Assembly (NCBI GenBank): GCA_037478835.1
Contig: JBBFLV010000007.1
Location: 75,442-139,441, forward strand
Source of the DNA: 630D-37 sp037478835
Lineage (GTDB): Bacteria; Chloroflexota; Anaerolineae; Anaerolineales; Villigracilaceae
DNA: 64,000 nt
Reading direction: 5' to 3'
The position numbers were made by a program, and so were the translations under genes. How positions within the stretch are numbered: the stretch's first letter is position 1; every line of letters starts with the position of its first letter. The notes below the pieces were generated by a model. That model was not told the DNA's origin. It saw only the letters and a list, made by a program, of their open reading frames with translations, and did not search any database. This document shows positions 25,584 through 33,711 of this stretch, in pieces.

Positions 25584-26141
25584 TCACACCCGGGTCACAT
25601 ACTCACCGGTGCGCGTATCTACGCGAATGACATCTCCTTCATTGACGAATTGCGGCACCACCACTTCCAGGCCGGTCTCGGTGCGCACCTTTTTCGTGAC
25701 GCCGGTCGCCGTATCGCCGCGAATCGCTGTTTCGGCATATACCACTTTAAGGTCTACCGAGGTGGGAAGTTCAATGTCGATCGGCTGACCTTTATAGAAG
25801 GTCAACTTAACCTCCATCCCCTCCTTCAGGTAGAGCGCATTATCACCCAGCACCTCGGCACGAATGGCAGGTTGCTCGAAAGTCTCGTTATCCATGAAAT
25901 GATAGAACTCGCCATCGAAGTACAGGAATTGCACATTATGAAAATCCAGGCGCACATCCTGAACCTGGTCACCGGAGGTGAAGGTTTTTTCAATGTTGGC
26001 ACCGGTGAGCAAATTGCGTGCCTTAATGCGGATGATCGCATTGCCGCGTCCTGGTTTGTGATGGTGATATTCCAGCACGCGATAAAGCTGTCCATCGAGC
26101 TCAAACGTTACACCTTTGCGCAGATCGTTGACATCAATCAT
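25584..26141 (-). CDS. efp: Translation elongation factor P
   Basis: A 185-residue EF-P with its three OB-like domains; it binds between the P and E sites and relieves stalling at poly-proline. The N-terminal domain reads DVNDLRKGVTFELDG; the tip loop is HKPGRGNA, with Arg32 at the position that is modified. The C-terminal domain ends in VIRVDTRTGEYVTRV, the family signature. Arg at the tip, rather than Lys, is found in EarP-type rhamnosylated EF-Ps and in some lineages with other or no modification. Thr-Pro-rich proteins in this window would be natural clients. Monocistronic, with an extended -10 promoter upstream. Confidence 0.97.
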   Translation of the reverse strand: MIDVNDLRKGVTFELDGQLYRVLEYHHHKPGRGNAIIRIKARNLLTGANIEKTFTSGDQVQDVRLDFHNVQFLYFDGEFYHFMDNETFEQPAIRAEVLGDNALYLKEGMEVKLTFYKGQPIDIELPTSVDLKVVYAETAIRGDTATGVTKKVRTETGLEVVVPQFVNEGDVIRVDTRTGEYVTRV

Positions 26142-26177
26142 ACAAATACCTCTTTCCAGAAGATTTCAGGCGGCACG

Positions 26178-26186
26178 ATTATACCA
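26178..26186 (-). promoter_or_regulatory. Extended -10 promoter for efp
   Basis: Minus-strand TGGTATAAT, a perfect extended -10, lies about 37 nt upstream of the efp ATG. The -35 region is weak (GGTCAT). Confidence 0.6.
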
Positions 26187-26373
26187 TTACCTACGGAGAC
26201 ATGACCGGCTTTCCAAATCAGAGCGATTCAATGCCTCGGTCCATGAAACACGGCCTGTTGCGAAAATAGCGTGGACGCCGGCAACACAACACACCGTGCG
26301 CTGCGCTCAATAAGGCAGATTTCCAACCTTGAAAAGCTTTGCCACAGAGCACACCAAACAGAGTAGCGAGATA

Positions 26374-26382
26374 TGATATAAT
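26374..26382 (+). promoter_or_regulatory. Extended -10 promoter for tRNA-Val
   Basis: TGATATAAT ends 9 nt before the first base of the mature tRNA, the expected distance for a short 5' leader. No good -35 is seen. Confidence 0.6.
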
Positions 26383-26391
26383 GTGCCTCGA

Positions 26392-26465
26392 GGGCGCATA
26401 GCTCAGTTGGTTAGAGCGTCTCTCTTACACAGAGAAGGTCAGGGGTTCGAGTCCCTTTGCGCCCA
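26392..26465 (+). tRNA. tRNA-Val (anticodon UAC)
   Basis: A 74-nt cloverleaf. The acceptor stem GGGCGCA pairs with TGCGCCC; the D stem is GCTC/GAGC; the anticodon stem TCTCT/AGAGA encloses the loop CTTACAC with anticodon TAC; the T arm AGGGG-TTCGAGT-CCCTT has one G-T pair. The discriminator is A at 26465. CCA is not encoded (CAAAG follows), so it must be added by nucleotidyltransferase. Confidence 0.97.
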
Positions 26466-26489
26466 CAAAGATGGAATCCAAATTTCCTA

Positions 26490-26516
26490 GCCCCTCTGAG
26501 ATTGTGGGGCGATTTT
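26490..26516 (+). terminator. Probable terminator after tRNA-Val
   Basis: GCCCC at 26490-26494 and GGGGC at 26506-26510 can form a 5-bp GC stem with an 11-nt loop, followed by GATTTTT. Confidence 0.5.
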
Positions 26517-26559
26517 TCATTAAGGGCGTGGGGTCTCCGCGGCTTGGATACTGGTTCCC

Positions 26560-27510
26560 ATGGCGAATGTGATCCTTGTCACCGGCGGGAGTGGATTTAT
26601 CGGTCGGGTCGTCGTGCGACACTTGAACGAGGCCGGCCACGAGGTGCGTTTGCTCCTTCATCCGCGCCGTCAGACACCGCGCTTGCCGCGAGGGGTGCCG
26701 GTAGAAGTGGCCCTCACCAGTCTCAACGATCGCCGAGGCTTGCGCGCAGCGTTGCAGCACGTACGTACGATCATCCATCTGGCAGGCAGTGAATGGGAGG
26801 GTCTCAATGCCAATCTAGTGCGGACGGATATCGAAGGCACTCGTACCCTGGTCGAAGTGGCAAAGGAGGCCGGGATTGAACATTTCATTTATCTTAGTCA
26901 CTTGGGCGCGGCCAGCAACTCCGCTTTTCCGGTGATGCGCGCCAAAGGTCTAGCCGAAGAATCCATCCGCAGCAGTGGCGTACCCTTCACTATAGTGCGT
27001 TCAGCGATTGTCTTCGGCCCCGGTGATCATTTCACCGTTCCCTTAGCGCGCCTGATCCAGCGCCTACCCTTCTTCTTTCCCGTCCCGGCTATGCGCACCG
27101 TCATCCAGCCACTTTGGGTTGAGGACCTGGCAGCCTGCCTAAGCTGGACTCCCCTGATGCCACAATTGAAAGGACAAACGATCGAGATCGGGGGCAGTGA
27201 ATACTTTTCCTTTTCCGAAGCACTGGAAACAATCTTCCAGGCAATGCGGGTCCGGCGCCGCTTGGTGCCTCTTTCTCTCCCTGCATTGCGAGCATTACTG
27301 ATCCTTGCCGGCTATTTGTTTCCGCATTTTCCTTTCTCTACTTTCTGGCTGGACTATATTTCGGTGAACCGTACCTGCTCGGTAGAAAACATCACCCGCA
27401 TTTACGGCCTCATGCCGGCACGCTTTGCCTACCGATTGGAACACTTAGTACGTCCTCCTTGGCACCAACGCCTGCGTTCCATTTTGTCCTCTATACCAAA
27501 AAGAGGGTGA
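26560..27510 (+). CDS. NAD(P)-binding epimerase-like protein (extended/atypical SDR, NDUFA9-like)
   Basis: A 316-residue Rossmann protein. VILVTGGSGFIGRVVV gives the dinucleotide motif GGxGxxG near residues 9-15; TIIHLAG and FIYLSHLGA follow, and IVRSAIVFGPGDHF is the usual substrate-side segment. The active-site Tyr of classical SDRs is not in a YxxxK context, which places it with the atypical group related to the complex I subunit NDUFA9 and NmrA-like proteins. It may act on a sugar-nucleotide or quinone-type substrate or as a redox sensor; this is not determinable. The stop is 2 nt before the ATG of udgB, so they are coupled. Confidence 0.8.
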   Translation: MANVILVTGGSGFIGRVVVRHLNEAGHEVRLLLHPRRQTPRLPRGVPVEVALTSLNDRRGLRAALQHVRTIIHLAGSEWEGLNANLVRTDIEGTRTLVEVAKEAGIEHFIYLSHLGAASNSAFPVMRAKGLAEESIRSSGVPFTIVRSAIVFGPGDHFTVPLARLIQRLPFFFPVPAMRTVIQPLWVEDLAACLSWTPLMPQLKGQTIEIGGSEYFSFSEALETIFQAMRVRRRLVPLSLPALRALLILAGYLFPHFPFSTFWLDYISVNRTCSVENITRIYGLMPARFAYRLEHLVRPPWHQRLRSILSSIPKRG

Positions 27511-27512
27511 GG

Positions 27513-28208
27513 ATGTCCCTGAAAAATGAGGTTCTCAAAGCGTTAAACGAGGAACTTATTCTCTGTCATGCCTGTCCTCGCCTGGTTGCCTGGCGAGAAG
27601 AGGTGGCAGAGCGGAAGCGGCGAGCCTACCGCGAATGGAACTATTGGGGACGACCGGTACCCGGCTTTGGGGATAGCAACGCCCGTCTGGTCATTGTGGG
27701 ATTAGCACCAGGAGCCCATGGTTCAAATCGCACCGGGCGGATGTTCACCGGAGATGCATCGGGAGATTTTCTCTATCCTGCCCTCCATCGGGCCGGTTTC
27801 GCCACTCAACCGCTCGCCGTTCACCGCGAGGATGGGTTGGAGCTACGAGATGCATACATCACCGCAGTGTGCCGTTGCGTTCCCCCGCACAACAAACCAC
27901 TACCACAAGAGATAGCCAATTGCCTGCCTTATTTGCGACGTGAGCTGGAAATCCTACAACCCCAGGTCATCGTCGCCCTGGGTCGGATCGCTTTTGAACA
28001 GGTGGTGCGGCTGGCCGGCTATACGGTGAGCAAATTCCCTTTTGCGCATGGGGCGCGCTATCGTCTGGATGGATTTCTCTCTTCTCCGTGGTTGATCGCC
28101 TCCTTTCATCCCAGCCAGCAAAACACGAATACCGGCCGCCTGACCCCGGCCATGTTCGATGCGATTTGGGAATGCGCGCGTCGTTTGCTAGAAGAGGGAG
28201 GCTGCTAA
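27513..28208 (+). CDS. udgB: Family 5 uracil-DNA glycosylase (UDGb)
   Basis: A 231-residue iron-sulfur DNA repair enzyme that removes uracil, and in this family also hypoxanthine and other deaminated bases. Diagnostic are GLAPGAHGSNRTGRMFTGD (active-site motif lacking the Asp/Asn of other families) and HPSQQNTNTGRLT. Cys18 and Cys21, plus two later cysteines in CRCVPP...ANCLPYL, can bind a 4Fe-4S cluster. The family is found mainly in thermophiles and high-GC bacteria. The start at 27513 (MSLKNEV) directly follows the SDR stop and the ribosome site GGGTGAGG; a longer frame to 27459 would overlap the SDR gene. Confidence 0.92.
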   Translation: MSLKNEVLKALNEELILCHACPRLVAWREEVAERKRRAYREWNYWGRPVPGFGDSNARLVIVGLAPGAHGSNRTGRMFTGDASGDFLYPALHRAGFATQPLAVHREDGLELRDAYITAVCRCVPPHNKPLPQEIANCLPYLRRELEILQPQVIVALGRIAFEQVVRLAGYTVSKFPFAHGARYRLDGFLSSPWLIASFHPSQQNTNTGRLTPAMFDAIWECARRLLEEGGC

Positions 28209-28230
28209 CGTAGTAAAGTTCTCTACTCAA

Positions 28231-28255
28231 AGGGCACAAGACATTTTTGTGCCCT
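28231..28255 (+). terminator. Hairpin after udgB
   Basis: AGGGCACAA and TTGTGCCCT form a perfect 9-bp stem with a 7-nt loop, 22 nt after the udgB stop. There is no T-tract after it on the plus strand, so it may only stabilise the mRNA end. Confidence 0.5.
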
Positions 28256-28298
28256 CGCGGTTTGGTAATAACCTTTTGCGGTAAATTCAAAGAGATTT

Positions 28299-29504
28299 AT
28301 GCTTCGACGTTACCCCGAATCCTACCGAGCAGTTTTCCTGCATCTTTTTCTGGATATTGCCTGGTTCGGAGTGCTCAACGGCACCACGTTGACATTCCTG
28401 AACGTCTACGCCGCGCGGCTAGGTGCCAGTGGCTTTCAGATCGGCTTGCTGGCCTCTCTTCCGGCATTCATCAATCTCATCTTGACCCTTCCCGCCGGCC
28501 ATTGGCTGGAACGCCGGGATATTCGCATGGCCGTCTTCTGGAGCTCGGTCGCTTACCGCCTTGGATACTTTGTGTTTATCTTCCTGCCCTGGCTATTTTC
28601 GCCGGCAGGTCAAATCCAAGCGTTGATCTGGCTCTCGCTATGGATGGCGATCCCCCTTACTCCCCTGGCAGTAGGCTTCAACGCTCTTTTCGCCGCCGCC
28701 GTCCCAGAAGACTGGCGCGCGCATGTAGTAGGGATGCGCAATGCCCTTTTCTCCCTAACTTTCATCTTTAGCACCCTCCTAGGCGGCTACCTGCTGGAGC
28801 ACTTCCCTTTTCCATTGGGATATCAGATCGTTTTTGGGATCGGAGCCTTCGGTGCAGCGATGAGCAGCCTGCATCTTTTCTTCGTACGCCCTACCCCGGT
28901 CATGCAGAAAACGCCGCCGCCCCCTTCCATAAAACGTAGCTGGCAAGATCGATTACGCCTGGATATTTGGCGCACTCCTTTTGCCAAAGTGCTCCTTTCG
29001 CTGAGTTTCTTCCACCTAGTCCAGTATTTGGCGATTCCGCTTTTCCCGCTCTACTTCGTGAACATTTTGCACCTCGGAGATGATCAAATCGGGCTCGGTA
29101 CTGCGCTTTTTTACCTGACCGTTATGCTGAACTCCACCCTACTAAGCCGCTGGGTGCGCCGCATGGGACATAAAAAGGTAACCGGTCTGGGAATGCTGGG
29201 GATGGGGTTATATCCTTTCCTCCTTTCATTTTCCGCCCATCCCTGGCAATATTACGCAATTTCGGTGCTGGGAGGATGTTTTTGGGCCCTAGCCGGTGGC
29301 GCATATGCAAACTACATGCTGGAAAACATCCCGCCGGACGATCGCCCGGCACATCTCGCCTGGTACAACCTAAACTTGAATGCCTCTATTCTGCTGGGTT
29401 CCCTGCTGGGGCCGGCCCTAGCCGATCTGAGCGGACTTTCGATGGCACTTCTTACGATCGGGCTTTTGCGTATGTTCGTCGGGTACATGATCTGGAGGCA
29501 ATAA
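28299..29504 (+). CDS. Major facilitator superfamily transporter
   Basis: A 401-residue protein with about 12 hydrophobic helices in two halves separated by a cytoplasmic loop near residue 205-235. AARLGASGFQIGLLASLPAF and PAGHWLERRDIRMAVF cover helix 2 to the loop 2-3 region, where a degenerate MFS signature is recognisable. It resembles the broad group of MFS proteins common in Chloroflexota for which no substrate is known. No neighbour hints at the cargo. A terminator-like hairpin separates it from udgB. Confidence 0.82.
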   Translation: MLRRYPESYRAVFLHLFLDIAWFGVLNGTTLTFLNVYAARLGASGFQIGLLASLPAFINLILTLPAGHWLERRDIRMAVFWSSVAYRLGYFVFIFLPWLFSPAGQIQALIWLSLWMAIPLTPLAVGFNALFAAAVPEDWRAHVVGMRNALFSLTFIFSTLLGGYLLEHFPFPLGYQIVFGIGAFGAAMSSLHLFFVRPTPVMQKTPPPPSIKRSWQDRLRLDIWRTPFAKVLLSLSFFHLVQYLAIPLFPLYFVNILHLGDDQIGLGTALFYLTVMLNSTLLSRWVRRMGHKKVTGLGMLGMGLYPFLLSFSAHPWQYYAISVLGGCFWALAGGAYANYMLENIPPDDRPAHLAWYNLNLNASILLGSLLGPALADLSGLSMALLTIGLLRMFVGYMIWRQ

Positions 29505-29779
29505 CCGCGATCCTTCGGCACCATGCGCCTCGGAAAACAACTCTGCCCTCAAGGCGTCGCCTCTTCCCCATCCAATTAGAGAGAGTCAAACCGGCTCTAC
29601 GCTTCATCTTCAACTTTGTAACATAGGCTCTCCGAAGTTGCTCCCAGGCAACATCTCACAGCCCGGTGAGGGGTAGATCACACGGATCGGGAAAATTTCC
29701 TTCCCATCCCCGATCACGATGCAAGAGCAGATTAAGTCATGCAATTTGACGCGCAACACCAAACAAAATGGGGAGCATC

Positions 29780-29807
29780 TTGGCGCGGAAATTTCTTAAG
29801 GTATATA
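29780..29807 (+). promoter_or_regulatory. Candidate sigma-A promoter for dnaA
   Basis: TTGGCG, a 16-nt spacer and TATATA. The leader to the dnaA ATG would be about 255 nt. Confidence 0.35.
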
Positions 29808-29832
29808 TACGAAAAAAGGGCGATAAAACGGG

Positions 29833-29841
29833 TTATACACC
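29833..29841 (+). promoter_or_regulatory. Possible DnaA box in the dnaA leader
   Basis: TTATACACC differs from the TTATNCACA consensus at the last base only. It is just downstream of the promoter candidate, where DnaA autorepression would act. Confidence 0.3.
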
Positions 29842-30069
29842 CATATATGGCGATCTTGCGGAAGGCAAAATAGATAGAAAGTGAAACAAATGTTCCGCGT
29901 TTGGATAGGTTCGTCAGCCATCCTGTCAATCGACGATCATCTTAAGAAAAAGATTTTTTTTAGAGAGTTGCAGGTTGGAAAACATGCATCAGCGCCTGCC
30001 GAGCGAGTAAAATCGGTATGCACTATTCGCCCCCTCAAGCAATTTTTGCTTTCGGCAAAAGGAGCAGCT

Positions 30070-31416
30070 ATGAACATCGAACAGGCATGGAAGTCGGTCC
30101 TGGGACAATTACAAATGGACATGCCGCGCGCTTCTTTTGAAACATGGGTGCGCGATACCTATCCCCTTTCCTACCAGAATGGAGTGTTGACCGTCGGCAC
30201 GCCGAACGCCTATGCGCGTGACTGGCTAGAGGCGCGCCTAACCAGCACGGTCAACCGCATGTTGATCGGCATCCTAAATGCCTATGTTCAGGTACGCTTC
30301 GTAGTCGCTCCACCCCCTGGTGCAGAAACAGAAGCCTTACCTGCCGAAGAGATTACTGCCAGAGAAGAAGAGAAGACGCCTCGTCCGTCTCATCCCCGCC
30401 TGAACGCTCGTTATACGTTTGAGACGTTTGTCGTCGGTTCCGGCAATCGCTTGGCGCACGCCGCTAGCATCGCCGTTGCAGAACGCCCAGCACGAGCTTA
30501 CAATCCCCTTTTCCTCTATGGCGGTGTGGGGTTGGGAAAAACTCATCTGCTTCACGCCATCGGCAATTTCTGCCATGCCAGGGGCTTGAAAGTGCTGTAT
30601 GTCTCCTCGGAGGAGTTCACCAACGACCTGATCAATGCCATTCGCAACCAGACAACACAGGCTTTTCGCGAAAAATATCGATCGATAGACATCCTCCTGG
30701 TCGATGATATTCAATTCATTGCCGGCAAGGAATCCACACAAGAGGAATTTTTCCATACTTTCAATGCCTTACACAGCCAGGAAAAGCAGATCATCATTTC
30801 CAGCGATCGCTCTCCAAAAGCATTGGTAACGCTCGAAGAGCGCCTGCGCTCGCGGTTTGAATGGGGTTTGATCGCCGATATTCAACCGCCCGATTTTGAA
30901 ACCCGCCTGGCAATCCTGCGCCATAAAGCCGAACGTCTGGGACGCTCGGTTCCTATGGAAATCCTAGAATTGATTGCCCGGCGCATCCAATCGAACATTC
31001 GCGAACTGGAAGGGGCATTGAACCGCGTGCTGGCCTTTGCCGATCTCAGTGGAATCCCCTTGACGACCGATCTAGTAGACGTTGCGTTGGCAGATATACT
31101 CCCTTCGCGCAACGGAGTTGACTCCAGGCGCATTATCGAGGCCGTGGCACAGACCTTCAACATCAGTGCCGAGAAACTCCTCAGCCGCGATCGTTCGCGC
31201 GAAGTGGCTCTGCCGCGCCAGGTTGCCATGTACCTATTGCGGGAAGAGGCGAATGCTTCGCTCCCCCAGATCGGCGAAGCCCTGGGTGGGCGCGATCACA
31301 CGACGGTAATGTATGCCATCGAAAAGGTGCGCGAGATGATCGAACGGGATGATCTGTTGCGCCGTCAAGTGATCCAGATCCGCCAACAGATCTACGGTCA
31401 ATCCGCCGTGGTGTAA
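30070..31416 (+). CDS. dnaA: Chromosomal replication initiator protein DnaA
   Basis: A 448-residue AAA+ initiator. Domain I (AWKSVLGQLQMDMPRASFETWVRD) is followed by a short variable linker; the ATPase domain has Walker A GGVGLGKTHLLHA (Lys157), Walker B LLVDDIQF and sensor motifs; the C-terminal helix-turn-helix carries the DnaA signature RDHTTVMYAIEKV. The frame is open 63 codons further upstream, but the start at 30070 has the GGAG ribosome site and the conserved N-terminus. It stands alone: dnaN, recF and gyrB are not adjacent, although gyrB lies ~12 kb away on the other strand. Confidence 0.97.
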   Translation: MNIEQAWKSVLGQLQMDMPRASFETWVRDTYPLSYQNGVLTVGTPNAYARDWLEARLTSTVNRMLIGILNAYVQVRFVVAPPPGAETEALPAEEITAREEEKTPRPSHPRLNARYTFETFVVGSGNRLAHAASIAVAERPARAYNPLFLYGGVGLGKTHLLHAIGNFCHARGLKVLYVSSEEFTNDLINAIRNQTTQAFREKYRSIDILLVDDIQFIAGKESTQEEFFHTFNALHSQEKQIIISSDRSPKALVTLEERLRSRFEWGLIADIQPPDFETRLAILRHKAERLGRSVPMEILELIARRIQSNIRELEGALNRVLAFADLSGIPLTTDLVDVALADILPSRNGVDSRRIIEAVAQTFNISAEKLLSRDRSREVALPRQVAMYLLREEANASLPQIGEALGGRDHTTVMYAIEKVREMIERDDLLRRQVIQIRQQIYGQSAVV

Positions 31417-31452
31417 GACAGGTAGATACTATTCCCGCTTAACCTATAAAAG

Positions 31453-31485
31453 AAAACCTTCCGAGGGATGGCCTCGGAAGGTTTT
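31453..31485. terminator. Bidirectional terminator between dnaA and the parvulin gene
   Basis: A perfect 14-bp stem, AAAACCTTCCGAGG with a 5-nt loop and complement, followed by T residues. It separates the convergent genes. Confidence 0.92.
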
Positions 31486-31490
31486 TGTTC

Positions 31491-32861
31491 TTAGGGTGTG
31501 GTCGGGACGCGTTCTTTCCAGCGATTGTAGATGGTAAGTTGGGCTTGGTCGCGTTGATTCTGAAGCCATTCATCGAAAAATTGTTGCCGCTTCGTCTGCA
31601 GCTCTTGGTCGCTTAGGGGACGAACCTGCCGCGCCAACACCTGAATAATGTGATAGCCATAAGTGGTCTTAATCGGCTGACTGATCTCGCCAATTGGCAA
31701 CGAAAAGGCGGCATCCTCGAACTCCTGGACCATCACACCGCGGCCAAACCAATCCAAAATCCCCCCTTGATCTTTCGTGCCGGGATCGGTGGAAACCTCT
31801 GCTGCCACCTTACCGAAATCCTCCCCTTTCAGCAATCGTTCGCGGACCGTCTGCGCAGTCGCCTCATCGGCAACAAGGATATGTCGCGCCCAGACCTGTT
31901 CCTCTTCCGGCTTGAGCTCCGCGGTCAAGGCCAGGATCAGCTTTTCACGGTAGAGCCCGGCCTCGATGAAGGCACGGTAATCCTCCTCGCGGATACCCAT
32001 CGCTTGGAAGCGTTCAAGAGTGGTCTTGTAATCTGCCTGATAGGCTTCCAGCGTATACGGTGTTGGGGTGGGAGTAGGAGGTTCGGGGGTAGGTGAAGCT
32101 TCAGCAGTAGCCGTGAGCTCACCTCCCTGCCCTGCTACAGTAGGAGTTGTGGGGATTTCAGTTGTCGGAACAGGGGTAGAGACAGCAGATCCGCTCTCAC
32201 TCGTGGCTGTGGCATCAGGCGATGGCGTGACTTCCGGCGAAGAAGTGACCGACAAAGTGGGCGTAGCGGTCGGTGCCAGGGTGGGAGTCGGGGTGAGAGT
32301 AATCAGAGCCAGCGTCTCAGGTGAAAGGGTGGGCGTGAAAAAGGGAGTCGGAGTCGGTGTGGGAGTCGGGGTGCCGTTGGGGAAAAAATTGAATTGCCGC
32401 CGAATCTCTTCTTCGATCTCCTCGGCAGAGACGGTAATCCCACGGCGCTGCGCTTCTTGGCGGATAAGCACGTCTTCGATCAACTGATCCAGAACCTGCT
32501 GTCCGAGGGTTTCTGGGGAATTGAGCAAATTCTGCCAGGGTTGGATCTGCGAGCTCACATCAATGCCAAACAATTGACCCAGCTGCTGATATTGCTGGAT
32601 ATTATTTTGGAGGATCAGGCGTTGTAAGCGCACCCGTCCTTGAAACTGGCGGGTCGTGATCGCCTCGCCGTTGACCACAGCAACCGGTTGATTGTACTGC
32701 AGGTAGGTCTGTTCCAAGATGCCATAGCCGACCAGCACCGCCACCAAGGCGATAATGCCCAGGGCAAGACCGGTCAACAGGCGAATATAGCGCCGCTCAC
32801 GTTCCAGACGAGCGACATGTTTGCGTGTTACAAGAGGAGTTTTCGGACGTCTTGCGGCCAT
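31491..32861 (-). CDS. Membrane-anchored parvulin-type peptidyl-prolyl isomerase with Thr-Pro-rich insert
   Basis: A 456-residue SurA/PrsA-like foldase. A basic N-terminus and one TM helix (~29-50) anchor it; a SurA_N-like chaperone region starts at VAVVNGEAITTRQF. Residues ~163-268 are almost entirely Thr, Pro, Ser and Ala and interrupt that chaperone region. The PPIC rotamase domain (~320-415: ARHILVADE, DQGGILDWFGRG, FSLPIGEISQPIKTTYGYHIIQVL) follows. It probably folds exported proteins outside the membrane. It follows the rpsR operon with a terminator between, so some readthrough expression is possible. Confidence 0.9.
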   Translation of the reverse strand: MAARRPKTPLVTRKHVARLERERRYIRLLTGLALGIIALVAVLVGYGILEQTYLQYNQPVAVVNGEAITTRQFQGRVRLQRLILQNNIQQYQQLGQLFGIDVSSQIQPWQNLLNSPETLGQQVLDQLIEDVLIRQEAQRRGITVSAEEIEEEIRRQFNFFPNGTPTPTPTPTPFFTPTLSPETLALITLTPTPTLAPTATPTLSVTSSPEVTPSPDATATSESGSAVSTPVPTTEIPTTPTVAGQGGELTATAEASPTPEPPTPTPTPYTLEAYQADYKTTLERFQAMGIREEDYRAFIEAGLYREKLILALTAELKPEEEQVWARHILVADEATAQTVRERLLKGEDFGKVAAEVSTDPGTKDQGGILDWFGRGVMVQEFEDAAFSLPIGEISQPIKTTYGYHIIQVLARQVRPLSDQELQTKRQQFFDEWLQNQRDQAQLTIYNRWKERVPTTP

Positions 32862-32898
32862 TTAAAATCTCCTGAAAGGCTGAATAAACACACACAAA

Positions 32899-32928
32899 GG
32901 GGCATGGTCACCGAATGTACCATGCCCC
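32899..32928 (-). terminator. Terminator after the rpsF-ssb-rpsR operon
   Basis: A 10-bp perfect stem GGGGCATGGT/ACCATGCCCC with a 10-nt loop; on the minus strand TTTGTGTG follows. It lies 20 nt beyond the rpsR stop. Confidence 0.8.
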
Positions 32929-32947
32929 TCGGAGGGTGGCAAAACGA

Positions 32948-33235
32948 TCAATAGGTGCCTTCTTCCCAATATTCCCCGGTGAAAGGAAGCAAGGCCAAAT
33001 GGCGAGCGCGCTTGATGGCATTCGCCAGGGCGCGTTGATGTTTGGCACAGGTGCCCGTCTGACGGCGTGGACGAATCTTGCCCTCATCCGTAATGTAGGA
33101 TTTCAGTACGTCCACGTTTTTGTAATCAATGCGCAGTTCTTTATCGGCGCAGAACTGGCAATTTTTAGGACGTGCATAGTACCTTCTCTCAGAGATAACC
33201 TCGGTACCTTCGGGAACCAGAATTTCTTCGCTCAT
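32948..33235 (-). CDS. rpsR: Ribosomal protein bS18
   Basis: A 95-residue small-subunit protein binding near bS6 on the platform. The core KSYITDEGKIRPRRQTGTCAKHQR is the bS18 signature. NCQFC (CxxC) and a later Cys in TGTCAKH give the zinc-binding form. It is the last gene of the rpsF-ssb-rpsR operon, 12 nt after ssb. Confidence 0.97.
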   Translation of the reverse strand: MSEEILVPEGTEVISERRYYARPKNCQFCADKELRIDYKNVDVLKSYITDEGKIRPRRQTGTCAKHQRALANAIKRARHLALLPFTGEYWEEGTY

Positions 33236-33247
33236 AACGTACTCCGC

Positions 33248-33661
33248 TTAGAATGGGAATTCATCTTCTTCGGCATGGATCTCTTCTTCGGCAATCGCGG
33301 TTTCCTGGAAGTGATTGTTTTCCGAGCGTCGCTCACCGAGCATCATCATCTCGTTGGCGATGATCTCCACGCTCACCCGTGGCAAACCCTCTTTATCTTC
33401 CCAACGACGGGTTTTCAACCGACCTTCGATGTACACCTGTTGCCCTTTGCTCAGGTATTGTTTGCACACTTCGGCCAAGGTGCCCCAGGCAACGACGTTA
33501 AACCACTCGGTTTCGGTATGACGCTCACCATCTGCCGTATTCCAGGAACGACTCACGGCGACCGGAAAGGTTGTCACCGGGCGTCCAGAAGGCGTATAGC
33601 GCATTTCCGGATCGCGTCCCAAGTTGCCGATGATCTGGATCTTGTTCAAACCACGACTCAT
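33248..33661 (-). CDS. ssb: Single-stranded DNA-binding protein
   Basis: A 137-residue SSB. The OB fold is visible in LNKIQIIGNLGRDPEMRYTPSG, ETEWFNVVAWG and QVYIEGRLKTRRWEDKEG; an acidic tail ends in EDEFPF, the variant of the DDDIPF tip that recruits repair and replication proteins. The tail is short. It lies between rpsF and rpsR, the classic arrangement. Confidence 0.97.
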   Translation of the reverse strand: MSRGLNKIQIIGNLGRDPEMRYTPSGRPVTTFPVAVSRSWNTADGERHTETEWFNVVAWGTLAEVCKQYLSKGQQVYIEGRLKTRRWEDKEGLPRVSVEIIANEMMMLGERRSENNHFQETAIAEEEIHAEEDEFPF

Positions 33662-33711
33662 AGCCTTTCTCCAAGCCTATTCACAAACGATGTTGGATGA
33701 CGCTCATAACG

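Larger units (their letters stand above)
29505..30069 (+). promoter_or_regulatory. dnaA upstream region (565 nt non-coding)
   Basis: No gene is supported here. It holds a TTGGCG-N16-TATATA promoter candidate (29780-29807), one near-match DnaA box (29833-29841), an AT-rich stretch, and a small hairpin TTTTGC-TTTCG-GCAAAA (30044-30060) that abuts the dnaA ribosome site GGAG. No cluster of DnaA boxes was found, so it is not a convincing oriC. Confidence 0.5.

Noticed and set aside
29881..30069. 63-codon N-terminal extension of dnaA
   Set aside because: DnaA proteins start near MNIEQAW; the ATG at 30070 has GGAG and the extension covers leader hairpins.
29505..30069. oriC next to dnaA
   Set aside because: Only one near-match box; no cluster and no clear AT-rich 13-mer set.
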